Assembly: GCA_900553415.1 (NCBI GenBank)
Contig: USDH01000019.1
Coordinates: 1 to 15,448 of the forward strand
Length of the DNA stretch: 15,448 nt
Source: an uncultured Collinsella sp.
GTDB lineage: Bacteria; Actinomycetota; Coriobacteriia; Coriobacteriales; Coriobacteriaceae
Direction: 5' to 3'
Shown here: positions 1 through 7,369 of the stretch, in pieces
Layout of the letters: each line of letters opens with the position of its first letter
Position numbering within the stretch: the first letter of the stretch is position 1
Notes under the pieces: generated by a model
Database searches by the model: none
Seen by the model: only the letters and a program-made list of their open reading frames with translations
Told to the model about the DNA's origin: nothing
Translations under genes and position numbers: made by a program

Positions 1-74
1 AGACACTCGTCGTCGACACCTCCGAGTATCGCAAGGTCGACGGCGGCCTTTCTTGCCTGTCGCTGCGCTTCTAA
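1..74 (+). CDS. C-terminal end of a dimethylarginine dimethylaminohydrolase (DDAH)-like enzyme, partial
   Basis: Only the last 23 codons are in the window, read in the frame starting at base 3 and ending with TAA at 72-74. The tail has a TSEYRKVDGG stretch followed by CLSLRF. In bacterial DDAH the catalytic cysteine lies six residues from the C-terminus in this same context, and here that Cys is codon 54-56. DDAH hydrolyses methylated arginine to citrulline and a methylamine; related amidinotransferase-superfamily enzymes act on arginine. The ArcD-like permease immediately downstream supports a role in arginine-derivative breakdown. Substrate cannot be settled from so short a piece; another member of the superfamily, such as an arginine deiminase-like protein, remains possible. 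Confidence 0.65.
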   Translation, partial: TLVVDTSEYRKVDGGLSCLSLRF

Positions 75-109
75 CGCGATAGCTGTAACAGTCTGATGAT
101 CGCTTGACC

Positions 110-149
110 GATGGCCCGGCACCCGATTCGGGACGTCCGGGCCATCTTT
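110..149 (+). terminator. Hairpin after the DDAH-like gene, weak terminator or attenuator
   Basis: A perfect 10-bp stem (110-119 with 137-146) encloses a small CCCG/CGGG inner hairpin at 122-132. It is followed only by TTTC, so the U-tract is poor. It lies between the DDAH-like gene and the permease, and no convincing promoter is visible between hairpin and permease. Partial read-through into the permease is therefore plausible. Confidence 0.55.
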
Positions 150-183
150 CGTTCGATCACATGATGAAGGGGGTGCACATACA

Positions 184-1647
184 ATGGCCTCTAAAGCTCA
201 AAATGAAGAGATTATCGACCCTAATGGCCTCGATCTCTTCCGTCTGACCATGATGGTCATTACCGCCAGTATTTGTGGCGGCATCTTTTCGCTTGCCGGC
301 GATATGGCAGCAGGCGGGGCAAATACCGGTGCGGTTATCGTCTCGTGGGGAATTTGCTTTATTGGCGTCTTTGCGCTGATGATGGTGTTCAACGGTTTGT
401 CTCAGGCCCGTCCCGACCTGACCGGCGGCATCTATGCATACGCTGCGGCCGGTTTTGGCGATTACATTGGATTCAACTCCGCTTGGGGCTACTGGATCAG
501 CGCATGTCTTTCCAACGTGAGCTTTGCGCTCTTGCTATTTAGCGCGCTGGGCTATTTCTTCCCTGCGTTTGGCGCGGGTAACAACCTGCTTTCTATCGTC
601 TGCGCCAGCGTGTTTTTGTGGTTCCTTACCGCCCTTGTGCTTCGTGGCGTTAAGGAGGCTGCGGGCATTAACACGATCGTCACGTTGGCGAAGCTGGTGC
701 CGCTGGGGCTCTTTGTGCTGAGTATCGTGCTCCTGGGTAAGTTCAACGTCGATATCTTTATGGACAACTTCTGGGGAGAGCCGGCTGGTCCTGGCTTTGG
801 CGAGCAGGTTGTCTCGACCATGATCGCCCTTGTCTGGGTCTTCACGGGCATCGAGGGCGCTGTCGTTATCTCAGGCCGTGCAAAGTACGTGCGTGACGTC
901 GGCCGCTCGACGGCGTTCGGATTTGCGGCTGTATTCACGCTGTATCTGATCATCTCGATGCTGTCGCTCGGCATTATGCCGCGCGAGGAGATGGCACAGC
1001 TTGCAACGCCCTCCATGGCGGGAATTCTCGAGTGCGCAATCGGTCCGGTTGGTGCTGCCATCGTAAACCTTGGCGTTATCCTTTCGTTGGTCGGCGCGCT
1101 GCTGGGCTATGTCATCATTGCGTCCGAGACGCCGTTCGAGGCGGCGCGCCAGGGATCCTTCCCTCTGGCGTTTGCCAAGACGAACAAGCACGACGCCCCG
1201 GTGGTAACGGTTCTCGTGAGCTCCGGTATTACGCAGCTCTTCTTGATCGTGTCGTATGTGGCGGCGAGCACCTACCAGTTCTTCTATAGCTGCGCAGTCA
1301 ACACGATTCTGGTTCCGTATGTCTGCTCAGCTGCCTATTACATGGTGATTGGCTGGAAGAACGAGCATCTTGACGGGCCGCATGCGCCCAGCGTCGGCAA
1401 AGCCCGCTTCTTCGGTACGCTCGGCTTCATCTACACATTGTTCCTTGTGTGGTCGACGGGGCTCCAGGGCGTCATGATCACGACGATCCTATTTGCCCCG
1501 GCCATTCCCGTCTACATTGTGGGCGAGCGCGGGCGCGGCAAGCAGGTGCTTCCGCATCTGCACGACAAACTGATCGCAGCAGTGGTCATTGTCGTGGCGA
1601 TCATCTCGCTGTATCTGCACTTTGCCGGCATTGCGCCGATTGTCTAA
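184..1647 (+). CDS. ArcD-like basic amino acid antiporter, APC superfamily
   Basis: The 487-residue protein is very hydrophobic, with about 12-13 membrane segments. The first segment carries a GGIFSLAGDMAAGGA-type motif, and the stretch GIYAYAAAGFGDYIGF followed by SAWGYW is characteristic of APC arginine/ornithine (ArcD/LysP-type) exchangers. Family members swap arginine for ornithine, or related substrates, across the cytoplasmic membrane without ATP. ATG at 184 is preceded by AAGGGGG at 167-173, about 10 bases upstream, which supports this start. Its position after a DDAH-like gene suggests it brings in arginine derivatives or exports citrulline/ornithine. Exact substrate is inferred from family and context. 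A strong terminator follows. Confidence 0.85.
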   Translation: MASKAQNEEIIDPNGLDLFRLTMMVITASICGGIFSLAGDMAAGGANTGAVIVSWGICFIGVFALMMVFNGLSQARPDLTGGIYAYAAAGFGDYIGFNSAWGYWISACLSNVSFALLLFSALGYFFPAFGAGNNLLSIVCASVFLWFLTALVLRGVKEAAGINTIVTLAKLVPLGLFVLSIVLLGKFNVDIFMDNFWGEPAGPGFGEQVVSTMIALVWVFTGIEGAVVISGRAKYVRDVGRSTAFGFAAVFTLYLIISMLSLGIMPREEMAQLATPSMAGILECAIGPVGAAIVNLGVILSLVGALLGYVIIASETPFEAARQGSFPLAFAKTNKHDAPVVTVLVSSGITQLFLIVSYVAASTYQFFYSCAVNTILVPYVCSAAYYMVIGWKNEHLDGPHAPSVGKARFFGTLGFIYTLFLVWSTGLQGVMITTILFAPAIPVYIVGERGRGKQVLPHLHDKLIAAVVIVVAIISLYLHFAGIAPIV

Positions 1648-1760
1648 GACTATGGCGAGTTTCATTGTTTGGTAAGCCGGCGGGCATCGCGTATCGGTGC
1701 TGCTTGGCACTCCATAACTGATGTGGGTCTCTATAACGTGCCTTTGGGAGCGCCCACCAA

Positions 1761-1798
1761 GCCCGCGCAGGTGACATTTGTTGCCAGCGCGGGCTTTT
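1761..1798 (+). terminator. Rho-independent terminator of the ArcD-like permease gene
   Basis: An 8-bp GC-only stem (GCCCGCGC at 1761-1768 with GCGCGGGC at 1787-1794) is followed directly by TTTTGTTGTTG. It lies about 115 bases after the permease stop. Confidence 0.85.
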
Positions 1799-1936
1799 GT
1801 TGTTGCGGCGAAATGCTGCCGGCAGCTGGGGACGTTCCTATTGTGCCGGCATCCTGGGACACTCCTTGGATGTTCCGCATGCGACGGAGGGAACGGATCA
1901 TTTTGTCGAGGGGCGGGCGGCTGTTTCGGTCCTCGG

Positions 1937-1979
1937 GGAAACCGCATCCCGTTTCGTTCCGGAGTGGGATTCGGTTTCC
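1937..1979. repeat. Imperfect 14-bp inverted repeat
   Basis: The arms GGAAACCGCATCCC (1937-1950) and GGGATTCGGTTTCC (1966-1979) are complementary except at one position, with a 15-base loop. No T-tract follows, so it does not look like a terminator. Further dyads lie on both sides. It may be part of a dispersed palindromic repeat, but copy number cannot be seen from one window. Confidence 0.6.
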
Positions 1980-2036
1980 GCAGCAGGCCCGTCTGGGAAG
2001 CAATGGCCCAGAATCCCCCTTGCACCGATCTGTCGA

Positions 2037-2066
2037 TTGAACATCGTTGCACGTTCGCGCTATCAT
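2037..2066 (+). promoter_or_regulatory. Candidate sigma70-type promoter for feoAB
   Basis: TTGAAC (2037-2042) and TATCAT (2061-2066) are separated by 18 bases. Transcription would start near 2073, about 80 bases before the GTG start. This is the best -35/-10 pair in the spacer. Confidence 0.6.
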
Positions 2067-2079
2067 GCATGATTAAATT

Positions 2080-2104
2080 GGTTAGCCGTGGCAAACGGTT
2101 AGCC
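2080..2104 (+). promoter_or_regulatory. Doubled GGTTAGCC motif, candidate DtxR/IdeR-type iron box
   Basis: GGTTAGCC occurs twice, at 2080-2087 and 2097-2104, 17 bases apart, and is followed by AAGGTAAAC. The motif matches the core of the actinobacterial DtxR/IdeR operator (AGGTTAGCCTAACCT type). It sits just downstream of the predicted -10, where a bound repressor would block transcription of an iron uptake gene. The motif is seen directly; the regulator is inferred. Confidence 0.45.
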
Positions 2105-2154
2105 AAGGTAAACAAAATGCAACGCCCTGTGGGCGCCGGGGGAGGAACACGGAC

Positions 2155-4515
2155 GTGAAGCTCGATACACTCGAGATTGGAAAGGACGCCGTTGTCGCAT
2201 CGGTGGCATCGGACGATCAGGCACTCCGACAGCATATTTTGGACATGGGCCTAACGCCGGGCACCGAAGTCACCATGATGAAGTACGCCCCCATGGGCGA
2301 CCCGCTCGAGATTCGCCTGCGTGGCTACGAGCTGACACTGCGCAAGGACGATGCCGCTCGCATCGAGCTCGTGGGTATTCACGACACCGATACGGGTCCG
2401 CGCGCTAACGCCGCAATCGGCACGACGGAGCATCCGGCCCTGGGCGAGGGAACGTATTCGCCCCGTGCGGCAAAGACGGCCGTGCCCGAGGGCGCGCCGC
2501 TGCACTTTGCCCTCGCCGGCAACCAAAACTGCGGCAAGACCACGTTATTCAACCAGCTGACGGGCTCCAACCAGCACGTCGGTAACTTTCCCGGCGTGAC
2601 GGTCGACCGCAAAGATGGCACCATCCGTAACCATCCCGAGGCGAGCGTTACCGACCTGCCTGGCATTTACTCCCTGTCGCCGTACACAGGCGAAGAGGTC
2701 GTGAGCCGTCAGTTCATCCTTGACGAGCGCCCGGACGCCATCATCGACATCATTGACGCCACCAACATCGAGCGTAACCTGTACCTGACACTGCAGCTCA
2801 TGGAGCTTGACCGTCCTATGGTCATCGCGCTCAACATGATGGACGAGGTGACCGCCAACGGCGGCGCCGTAGACGTCAACTTGCTCGAGAGCCTGATGGG
2901 CGTGCCCGTTGTCCCCATTAGCGCTGCCCGCAACGAGGGCATCGGCGAGTTGGTGGACCACGCCCTGCACGTGGCACGGTTCCGCGAGCGCCCTGGTCGC
3001 CTGGACTTTTGTGCGCCCGACGGTCCGGACGGCGGTGCGCTGCATCGCTGCATCCACGGTATTGCTAACCTGATCGAGGACCATGCCGTGACGGCGCACA
3101 TTCCGGTGCGCTTTGCGGCGACCAAACTGGTCGAGGGCGATGAGCTGGTAACCGAGGCGCTTCACCTGGATCGCAATGAGCTCGACGCTATCGAGCACAT
3201 CATTACCCAGATGGAGGGCGAGGCCGGCACCGACCGCCTATCTGCGCTGGCCGATATGCGTTTTAGCTTTATCGGCGACGTGTGCGGGCGTTGCGTCGTC
3301 AAGCCGCACGAGAGCCGCGAGCACGTGCGCTCCGTCAAGATTGACCGCATCCTGACAGGTCGTTACACAGCCATTCCGGCGTTCCTGGTGATCATGGGCC
3401 TCGTCTTTTGGCTGACGTTTGGCGTGATCGGCGCGGCGTTGCAAGGGCTCATGGAGGACGGCATCGCTGCCGTCATCGCCTCGGCCGATGCGGGTCTCAA
3501 GGCGTTCGGCACCAACGACGTGGTGCGCTCGCTGGCTGTTGACGGCGTGCTTACGGGCGTGGGCAGCGTGCTGACCTTCCTGCCGATTATCGTCGTGCTC
3601 TTTTTGTTCCTCTCCATTCTGGAAGACTCGGGCTACATGGCGCGCGTTGCCTTTGTCATGGATAAGGTGCTGCGTCGTTTTGGCCTGTCGGGCCGTAGCT
3701 TCGTGCCCATGCTCGTCGGTTTTGGCTGCACCGTGCCGGCTATCATGTCGACCCGTACGCTCCCATCCGAGCACGACCGCAAGATGACGGTCATGCTCAC
3801 ACCGTTCATGAGCTGCTCGGCCAAGCTGCCAGTTTACGGCTTGCTGTGCGGGGCGTTTTTCCCACAGGCGACGGTTCCCGCCATGGTCTCGCTCTATCTG
3901 ATTGGTATTGCGGTTGGTTGCATTGCGGCTTTGGTGCTCAACCGTACGGCATTTAAGGGCGACCCGGTGCCGTTTATCATGGAGCTTCCCAATTACCGCC
4001 TGCCGAGTATTAAGACGACGGTGATGCTGGCATGGGATAAGGCCAAGGACTTTATCACCAAGGCCTTTACCATTATCTTTGCCGCTACGGTAGTCATCTG
4101 GTTCCTGCAGACGTTCGATATCCGCTTTAACGTGGTCGCTGACCAGTCGCAAAGCCTGCTTGCCGGTCTGGGTAGCATCATCGCGCCGGTGCTGACCCCG
4201 CTCGGCTTTGGCGACTGGCGCGCCTCGACGGCACTCGTTACGGGACTCATTGCCAAGGAGAGCGTCATATCGACACTCACGGTGCTTTTGGGCGCGACCT
4301 CGCCCGCGGCACTGTCGACCATGTTTTCGCCGTTTACCGCCTACGTGTTCCTGGTCTTTACGCTGCTGTACCCGCCCTGCGTGGCGTCCATCGGCGCCGT
4401 CAAGAGCGAGTTGGGCGCGCGCTATGCCGTTGCCGTGTTCGCGTTTCAGGTGACGGTCGCCTGGATCGTGGCGTTTGTCGTGCATTCGGCGGGCATATTG
4501 CTGGGGTTGGCTTAG
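2155..4515 (+). CDS. feoB: Ferrous iron transporter, FeoA-FeoB fusion
   Basis: The 786-residue protein carries both Feo components in one chain. Residues 1-75 are a FeoA SH3-like domain; a variable linker runs to about 113. The FeoB GTPase domain follows with G1 GNQNCGKT (122-129), G2 Thr149, G3 DLPG (167-170), G4 NMMD (227-230) and G5 SAA (256-258). The rest is the membrane part, with both gate motifs: GFGCTVPAIM from residue 522 and MSCSAKLP from 552. A further conserved PPC lies at 740-742. G1 has Gln where Pro is common. It imports Fe2+ across the cytoplasmic membrane. The GTG start is backed by a GGGGGAGGA Shine-Dalgarno at 2138-2146. No separate feoA or feoC is nearby. Iron repression is suggested by the doubled motif upstream. 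Confidence 0.95.
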   Translation: MKLDTLEIGKDAVVASVASDDQALRQHILDMGLTPGTEVTMMKYAPMGDPLEIRLRGYELTLRKDDAARIELVGIHDTDTGPRANAAIGTTEHPALGEGTYSPRAAKTAVPEGAPLHFALAGNQNCGKTTLFNQLTGSNQHVGNFPGVTVDRKDGTIRNHPEASVTDLPGIYSLSPYTGEEVVSRQFILDERPDAIIDIIDATNIERNLYLTLQLMELDRPMVIALNMMDEVTANGGAVDVNLLESLMGVPVVPISAARNEGIGELVDHALHVARFRERPGRLDFCAPDGPDGGALHRCIHGIANLIEDHAVTAHIPVRFAATKLVEGDELVTEALHLDRNELDAIEHIITQMEGEAGTDRLSALADMRFSFIGDVCGRCVVKPHESREHVRSVKIDRILTGRYTAIPAFLVIMGLVFWLTFGVIGAALQGLMEDGIAAVIASADAGLKAFGTNDVVRSLAVDGVLTGVGSVLTFLPIIVVLFLFLSILEDSGYMARVAFVMDKVLRRFGLSGRSFVPMLVGFGCTVPAIMSTRTLPSEHDRKMTVMLTPFMSCSAKLPVYGLLCGAFFPQATVPAMVSLYLIGIAVGCIAALVLNRTAFKGDPVPFIMELPNYRLPSIKTTVMLAWDKAKDFITKAFTIIFAATVVIWFLQTFDIRFNVVADQSQSLLAGLGSIIAPVLTPLGFGDWRASTALVTGLIAKESVISTLTVLLGATSPAALSTMFSPFTAYVFLVFTLLYPPCVASIGAVKSELGARYAVAVFAFQVTVAWIVAFVVHSAGILLGLA

Positions 4516-4556
4516 CTATTTATTGACGGCGCAACCCCTGTGTATTGAGTTGATTG

Positions 4557-4590
4557 CGGTCCCGCATCTGTACTGACGGATGCGGGACCG
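4557..4590 (+). terminator. Hairpin after feoB, probable terminator
   Basis: A perfect 12-bp stem (4557-4568 with 4579-4590) has a 10-base loop. It is followed by TTGCTATATA rather than a clean T-tract, so termination may be moderate. Its loop and 3' arm overlap the -35 region of the next gene. Confidence 0.65.
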
Positions 4591-4602
4591 TTGCTATATA
4601 AT
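4573..4602 (+). promoter_or_regulatory. Promoter of the MFS exporter gene, overlapping the feoB hairpin
   Basis: A perfect TATAAT (4597-4602) lies 18 bases after CTGACG (4573-4578), which is in the loop of the feoB hairpin. Transcription would begin near 4609, giving a leader of about 30 bases before the ATG at 4640. Confidence 0.6.
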
Positions 4603-4639
4603 CGCCCACCGCTCAAGACAATCGGAGAGGTTTTCCTAT

Positions 4640-5836
4640 ATGGCTCAGGCAAGACAAGATGGCATCTCACTCAAGCAGTGGTTCCCGCTTATCGGGCTCG
4701 CCTGTTGCGCGTTCGTATTCAACACGTCGGAGTTCATGCCCATTGGCCTTCTGACTGATATTGCCGCGTCGTTCTCGCTCACCGAGGCCCAGGCCGGCAT
4801 CATGATCTCGGTCTACGCCTGGGGCGTCATGCTGCTGTCGTTGCCGCTTATGGTGTTTGCCTCGCGCTTCGAGTTCAAGCGTATGCTGCTCGGCGTGCTT
4901 GCCGTGTTCTCGCTGGGTCAGTTCCTGTCCGCCGTGGCGCCTACCTATCCTATTTTGGTTTGCGCGCGTCTGGTGGTCGCCTGCGCGCATGCCGTGTTCT
5001 GGTCGGTCGCCTCGATCATGGCCTCGCGCCTGGTTGACAGTCGCCACGGGGCGCTCGCCATTAGCATGATCGCCACGGGCTCGTCCATCGCGCAGATCTT
5101 TGGCCTGCCGATCGGCCGCGCCATCGGACTGGCCGTGGGCTGGCGCATGACATTCGCCGTGGTCGGGGCCCTCTCGGCTGTCGCGGTTGTCTACCAGGCC
5201 GCGGTGTTCCCGGCCATGCCGGTGGGCGAGCGCTTTACGCTCAAACAGCTTCCCGAGCTGCTCAAGAACCCGTTCCTCATCGCGCTTTATGCGGTCACGG
5301 TCTTTATGGCGACCGGCTATTATACGGGTTACAGCTATATCGAGCCGTTCCTGGCACAGGTCGCGCACGTCGACGCGGGCGCCATCACCATGACGCTGAC
5401 GGCGTTCGGCTGCTCTGGCCTGCTCGGAAGCTGGCTGTTTGGCCGCCTGTTCGATGGGCACCGGTTCCCGTTTCTCGCGATTACGCTCTCCGGCGTGCCG
5501 GTGGCTCTGCTGCTCATGGGTCCGGTTGCACCGTCGCTCGTCGCCGTTCTCGCTGTTTGCGCGCTATGGGGCTGCTGCTCCACGGCCTTTAACGTGGCGT
5601 TTCAGGCCGAGCTCATCAAGTACACGCCGGCGGATTCGTCGGCTGTCGCCATGTCGATCTTCTCGGGCCTGTTCAATCTCGGTATTGGTACGGGCACGGC
5701 GATTGGTGGCGCCGTGGTGTCGGGTCCCGGTATCGCTTGGATCGGCTTCGTGGGCGGGGCGATTACTGTCGTGGGCGTCATCCTCGCCATCACCGTGCTG
5801 TTCCCGGCCATACGCCGTGCAAAGCCCGTCGCCTAA
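4640..5836 (+). CDS. MFS sugar/drug efflux transporter, SotB-like
   Basis: This is a 398-residue, 12-segment major facilitator protein. Segment 1 has FNTSEFMPIGLLTDIA, followed by LTEAQAGIMISVYAW, then ACAHAVFWS and a FGLPIGRAIG stretch. This set marks the DHA1 subgroup that includes SotB (YdeA), an arabinose/IPTG and drug exporter. A longer reading frame opens at ATG 4580, but that codon lies upstream of the TATAAT box. ATG 4640 has GGAGAGG (4624-4630) nine bases upstream, and is chosen. It is probably monocistronic: its own promoter in front, a 22-bp hairpin behind. The exported substrate cannot be told from sequence. Confidence 0.85.
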   Translation: MAQARQDGISLKQWFPLIGLACCAFVFNTSEFMPIGLLTDIAASFSLTEAQAGIMISVYAWGVMLLSLPLMVFASRFEFKRMLLGVLAVFSLGQFLSAVAPTYPILVCARLVVACAHAVFWSVASIMASRLVDSRHGALAISMIATGSSIAQIFGLPIGRAIGLAVGWRMTFAVVGALSAVAVVYQAAVFPAMPVGERFTLKQLPELLKNPFLIALYAVTVFMATGYYTGYSYIEPFLAQVAHVDAGAITMTLTAFGCSGLLGSWLFGRLFDGHRFPFLAITLSGVPVALLLMGPVAPSLVAVLAVCALWGCCSTAFNVAFQAELIKYTPADSSAVAMSIFSGLFNLGIGTGTAIGGAVVSGPGIAWIGFVGGAITVVGVILAITVLFPAIRRAKPVA

Positions 5837-5851
5837 TCACGTTCCCTCATC

Positions 5852-5924
5852 AGTTGCGGTGGAATAGTTCCTGTTTAAGGCCTCTGAAGGCCCAAGCAGG
5901 AACTATTCCACCGCAACTTATTTT
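5852..5924 (+). terminator. 22-bp perfect hairpin with nested inner hairpin, terminator or dispersed repeat
   Basis: The arms 5852-5873 and 5897-5918 are perfectly complementary over 22 bp. The 23-base loop holds a second stem, GGCCT/AGGCC (5879-5883 with 5888-5892). TTATTTT-like sequence (5918-5924) follows on the + strand only. It can end transcription of the MFS gene. Its length and perfection exceed what a terminator needs, which hints at a mobile or dispersed palindrome used as a terminator. Confidence 0.75.
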
Positions 5925-5948
5925 GGGGAAGAGGATGCAAGCTGGGCA

Positions 5949-5954
5949 TACAAT
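5949..5954 (+). promoter_or_regulatory. Candidate -10 box for the amylase-glycosylase operon
   Basis: TACAAT lies 36 bases before the GH13 ATG, just after the upstream terminator. No well-spaced -35 is visible (TTGGGG at 5923-5928 would need a 20-base spacer), so this is tentative. Confidence 0.35.
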
Positions 5955-5989
5955 GGATGTCGTTGTGTTGAGCTTACCGGGAGGTTGCT

Positions 5990-7366
5990 ATGTGGGCATA
6001 CGAGACGACGTTCTATCAGATCTATCCGCTGGGCTTTTGCGGAGCTCCGCGCGAGAATGCCGCGCCCGTTGCCGAGGATGAGCTCGCCCAGGCCGCCGAT
6101 GCCACAGCTAGCCCCGATGCCCCCATCATGAAGATCGCCCAATGGGCCGACTACCTGCAAGAGCTCGGCATCGGTGCTGTGCTCATTAACCCGCCGCTCG
6201 AATCTGACAGCCATGGCTACGACACGCGCAGCCTGCGCCATATTGACCGTCGCCTGGGTGGGGATGCCGATTTTGCCGCCGTATGCGAGACGCTGCACGC
6301 CCATGGCATCCGCGTGGTGCTCGATGCTGTCTTTAACCACGTCGGCCGCGGTTTTTGGGCCTTCCGCGACGTGCAGGAGCGTAAGTGGGACTCGCCCTAC
6401 AAGGACTGGTTCCACATTAGCTTTGACGGCGACTCCTGCTATGGCGACGGCTTTTGGTACGAGGGCTGGGAAGGCCATTTTGAGCTTGTGAAGCTCAACT
6501 TGCAAAACCCCGCCGTGGTCGATTACCTGCTTGAGTCCGTGCGTCGCTGGGCCGAGGGCTTTGGCATCGACGGCCTGCGCTTGGACGTCGCCTATATGCT
6601 CGATCGCGATTTTATGCGCCGCCTGCATACTTTTACCCGTGAGCTCAAGCCCGATTTTGTGCTGATTGGTGAGACGCTCCACGGCGACTACAACCAGATC
6701 GTCAATGACGAGATGCTTGACTCCTGCACCAACTACGAGTGCTACAAGGGCCTGTACTCCAGCTTTAACTCGGTCAACATGTTCGAGATCGCCCACTCGC
6801 TGCATCGCCAGTTTGGCGGTGACCCGTGGTGCATTTATCGTGGCAAGCATCTGCTGTCGTTTGTCGACAACCACGATGTGCCGCGCCTGGCGAGCATCCT
6901 TACCGACAAGTCCTGTCTGCGCCCCGCTTATGGCATGCTCTTTGGCATGCCGGGCATTCCGTGCGTCTACTATGGCAGCGAGTGGGGGATTCCTGGCGAA
7001 AAGGGTGGCCCCGATGGCGACTGGGCGCTGCGACCTGCGCTCGATGAGCCTGCGCCCAACGAGCTGACGGCCTTCATCAAGCAGCTCGCGCACCTGCGCT
7101 CGGCAGACGACGCGGCGGCCCGTGCCCTCAACTATGGTGCCTATCGCAACGTGGTGATCCAGAACAAGCAGCTGCTGTTCGAGCGCGCCTGTGATGACGC
7201 GACGGTGCTCGTGGCGGTGAACGCCGTGGGCGAGCCTTACGCCTTTGGCGCCGGCGAGCTCAACGGGTCCTTTGTCGACCTGCTTGCCGACGATGCGCCC
7301 ACGGTCGAGCTGACGGGTGCCCTTGAGCTTGCACCCTACGAGGTGCGCTATCTGTTGAGAGCCTAA
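5990..7366 (+). CDS. GH13 alpha-amylase family glucan hydrolase
   Basis: The 458-residue protein has the four conserved regions of GH13: DAVFNH (112-117), GLRLDV with nucleophile Asp199, IGETL with acid/base Glu228, and FVDNHD with Asp296 as transition-state stabiliser. All catalytic residues are present. There is no signal peptide, so it acts in the cytoplasm, probably on imported maltodextrins (maltogenic amylase, neopullulanase or cyclomaltodextrinase-type). The N-terminal starch-binding domain common in those enzymes is absent; the chain starts directly with the barrel (ETTFYQIYPLGF). A small beta domain ends it. ATG 5990 has GGGAGG (5979-5984) close upstream. The exact bond specificity is not readable. 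It is followed after 3 bases by the glycosylase gene. Confidence 0.9.
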   Translation: MWAYETTFYQIYPLGFCGAPRENAAPVAEDELAQAADATASPDAPIMKIAQWADYLQELGIGAVLINPPLESDSHGYDTRSLRHIDRRLGGDADFAAVCETLHAHGIRVVLDAVFNHVGRGFWAFRDVQERKWDSPYKDWFHISFDGDSCYGDGFWYEGWEGHFELVKLNLQNPAVVDYLLESVRRWAEGFGIDGLRLDVAYMLDRDFMRRLHTFTRELKPDFVLIGETLHGDYNQIVNDEMLDSCTNYECYKGLYSSFNSVNMFEIAHSLHRQFGGDPWCIYRGKHLLSFVDNHDVPRLASILTDKSCLRPAYGMLFGMPGIPCVYYGSEWGIPGEKGGPDGDWALRPALDEPAPNELTAFIKQLAHLRSADDAAARALNYGAYRNVVIQNKQLLFERACDDATVLVAVNAVGEPYAFGAGELNGSFVDLLADDAPTVELTGALELAPYEVRYLLRA

Positions 7367-7369
7367 CCC

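Larger units (their letters stand above)
1648..2154. other. 507-base intergenic region: terminator, inverted repeats, feo promoter
   Basis: No credible gene lies here; the open frames on both strands are short, overlapping and lack ribosome binding sites. From left to right it holds the permease terminator (1761-1798) and a GTTCC/GGAAC dyad (1872-1894). Then come a 14-bp imperfect inverted repeat (1937-1979) and a CTGGG/CCCAG dyad (1993-2011). The right end holds a sigma70-like promoter (2037-2066) and a doubled GGTTAGCC motif (2080-2104). The block 1800-2030 looks like a palindromic intergenic repeat or a decayed element rather than plain spacer. Confidence 0.6.

Noticed and set aside
1489..2235. 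248-codon minus-strand frame spanning the permease end and the feo spacer
   Set aside because: It crosses the permease terminator, inverted repeats and feo promoter, and has no ribosome binding site or domain.
3238..4485. 415-codon minus-strand open frame inside feoB
   Set aside because: It is the shadow of the FeoB membrane domain, with a His/Arg/Asp-rich composition typical of antisense translation.
4580..4639. Longer N-terminus (20 extra codons) for the MFS gene
   Set aside because: The upstream ATG precedes the TATAAT box and lies in the feoB hairpin; the ATG at 4640 has a proper Shine-Dalgarno.
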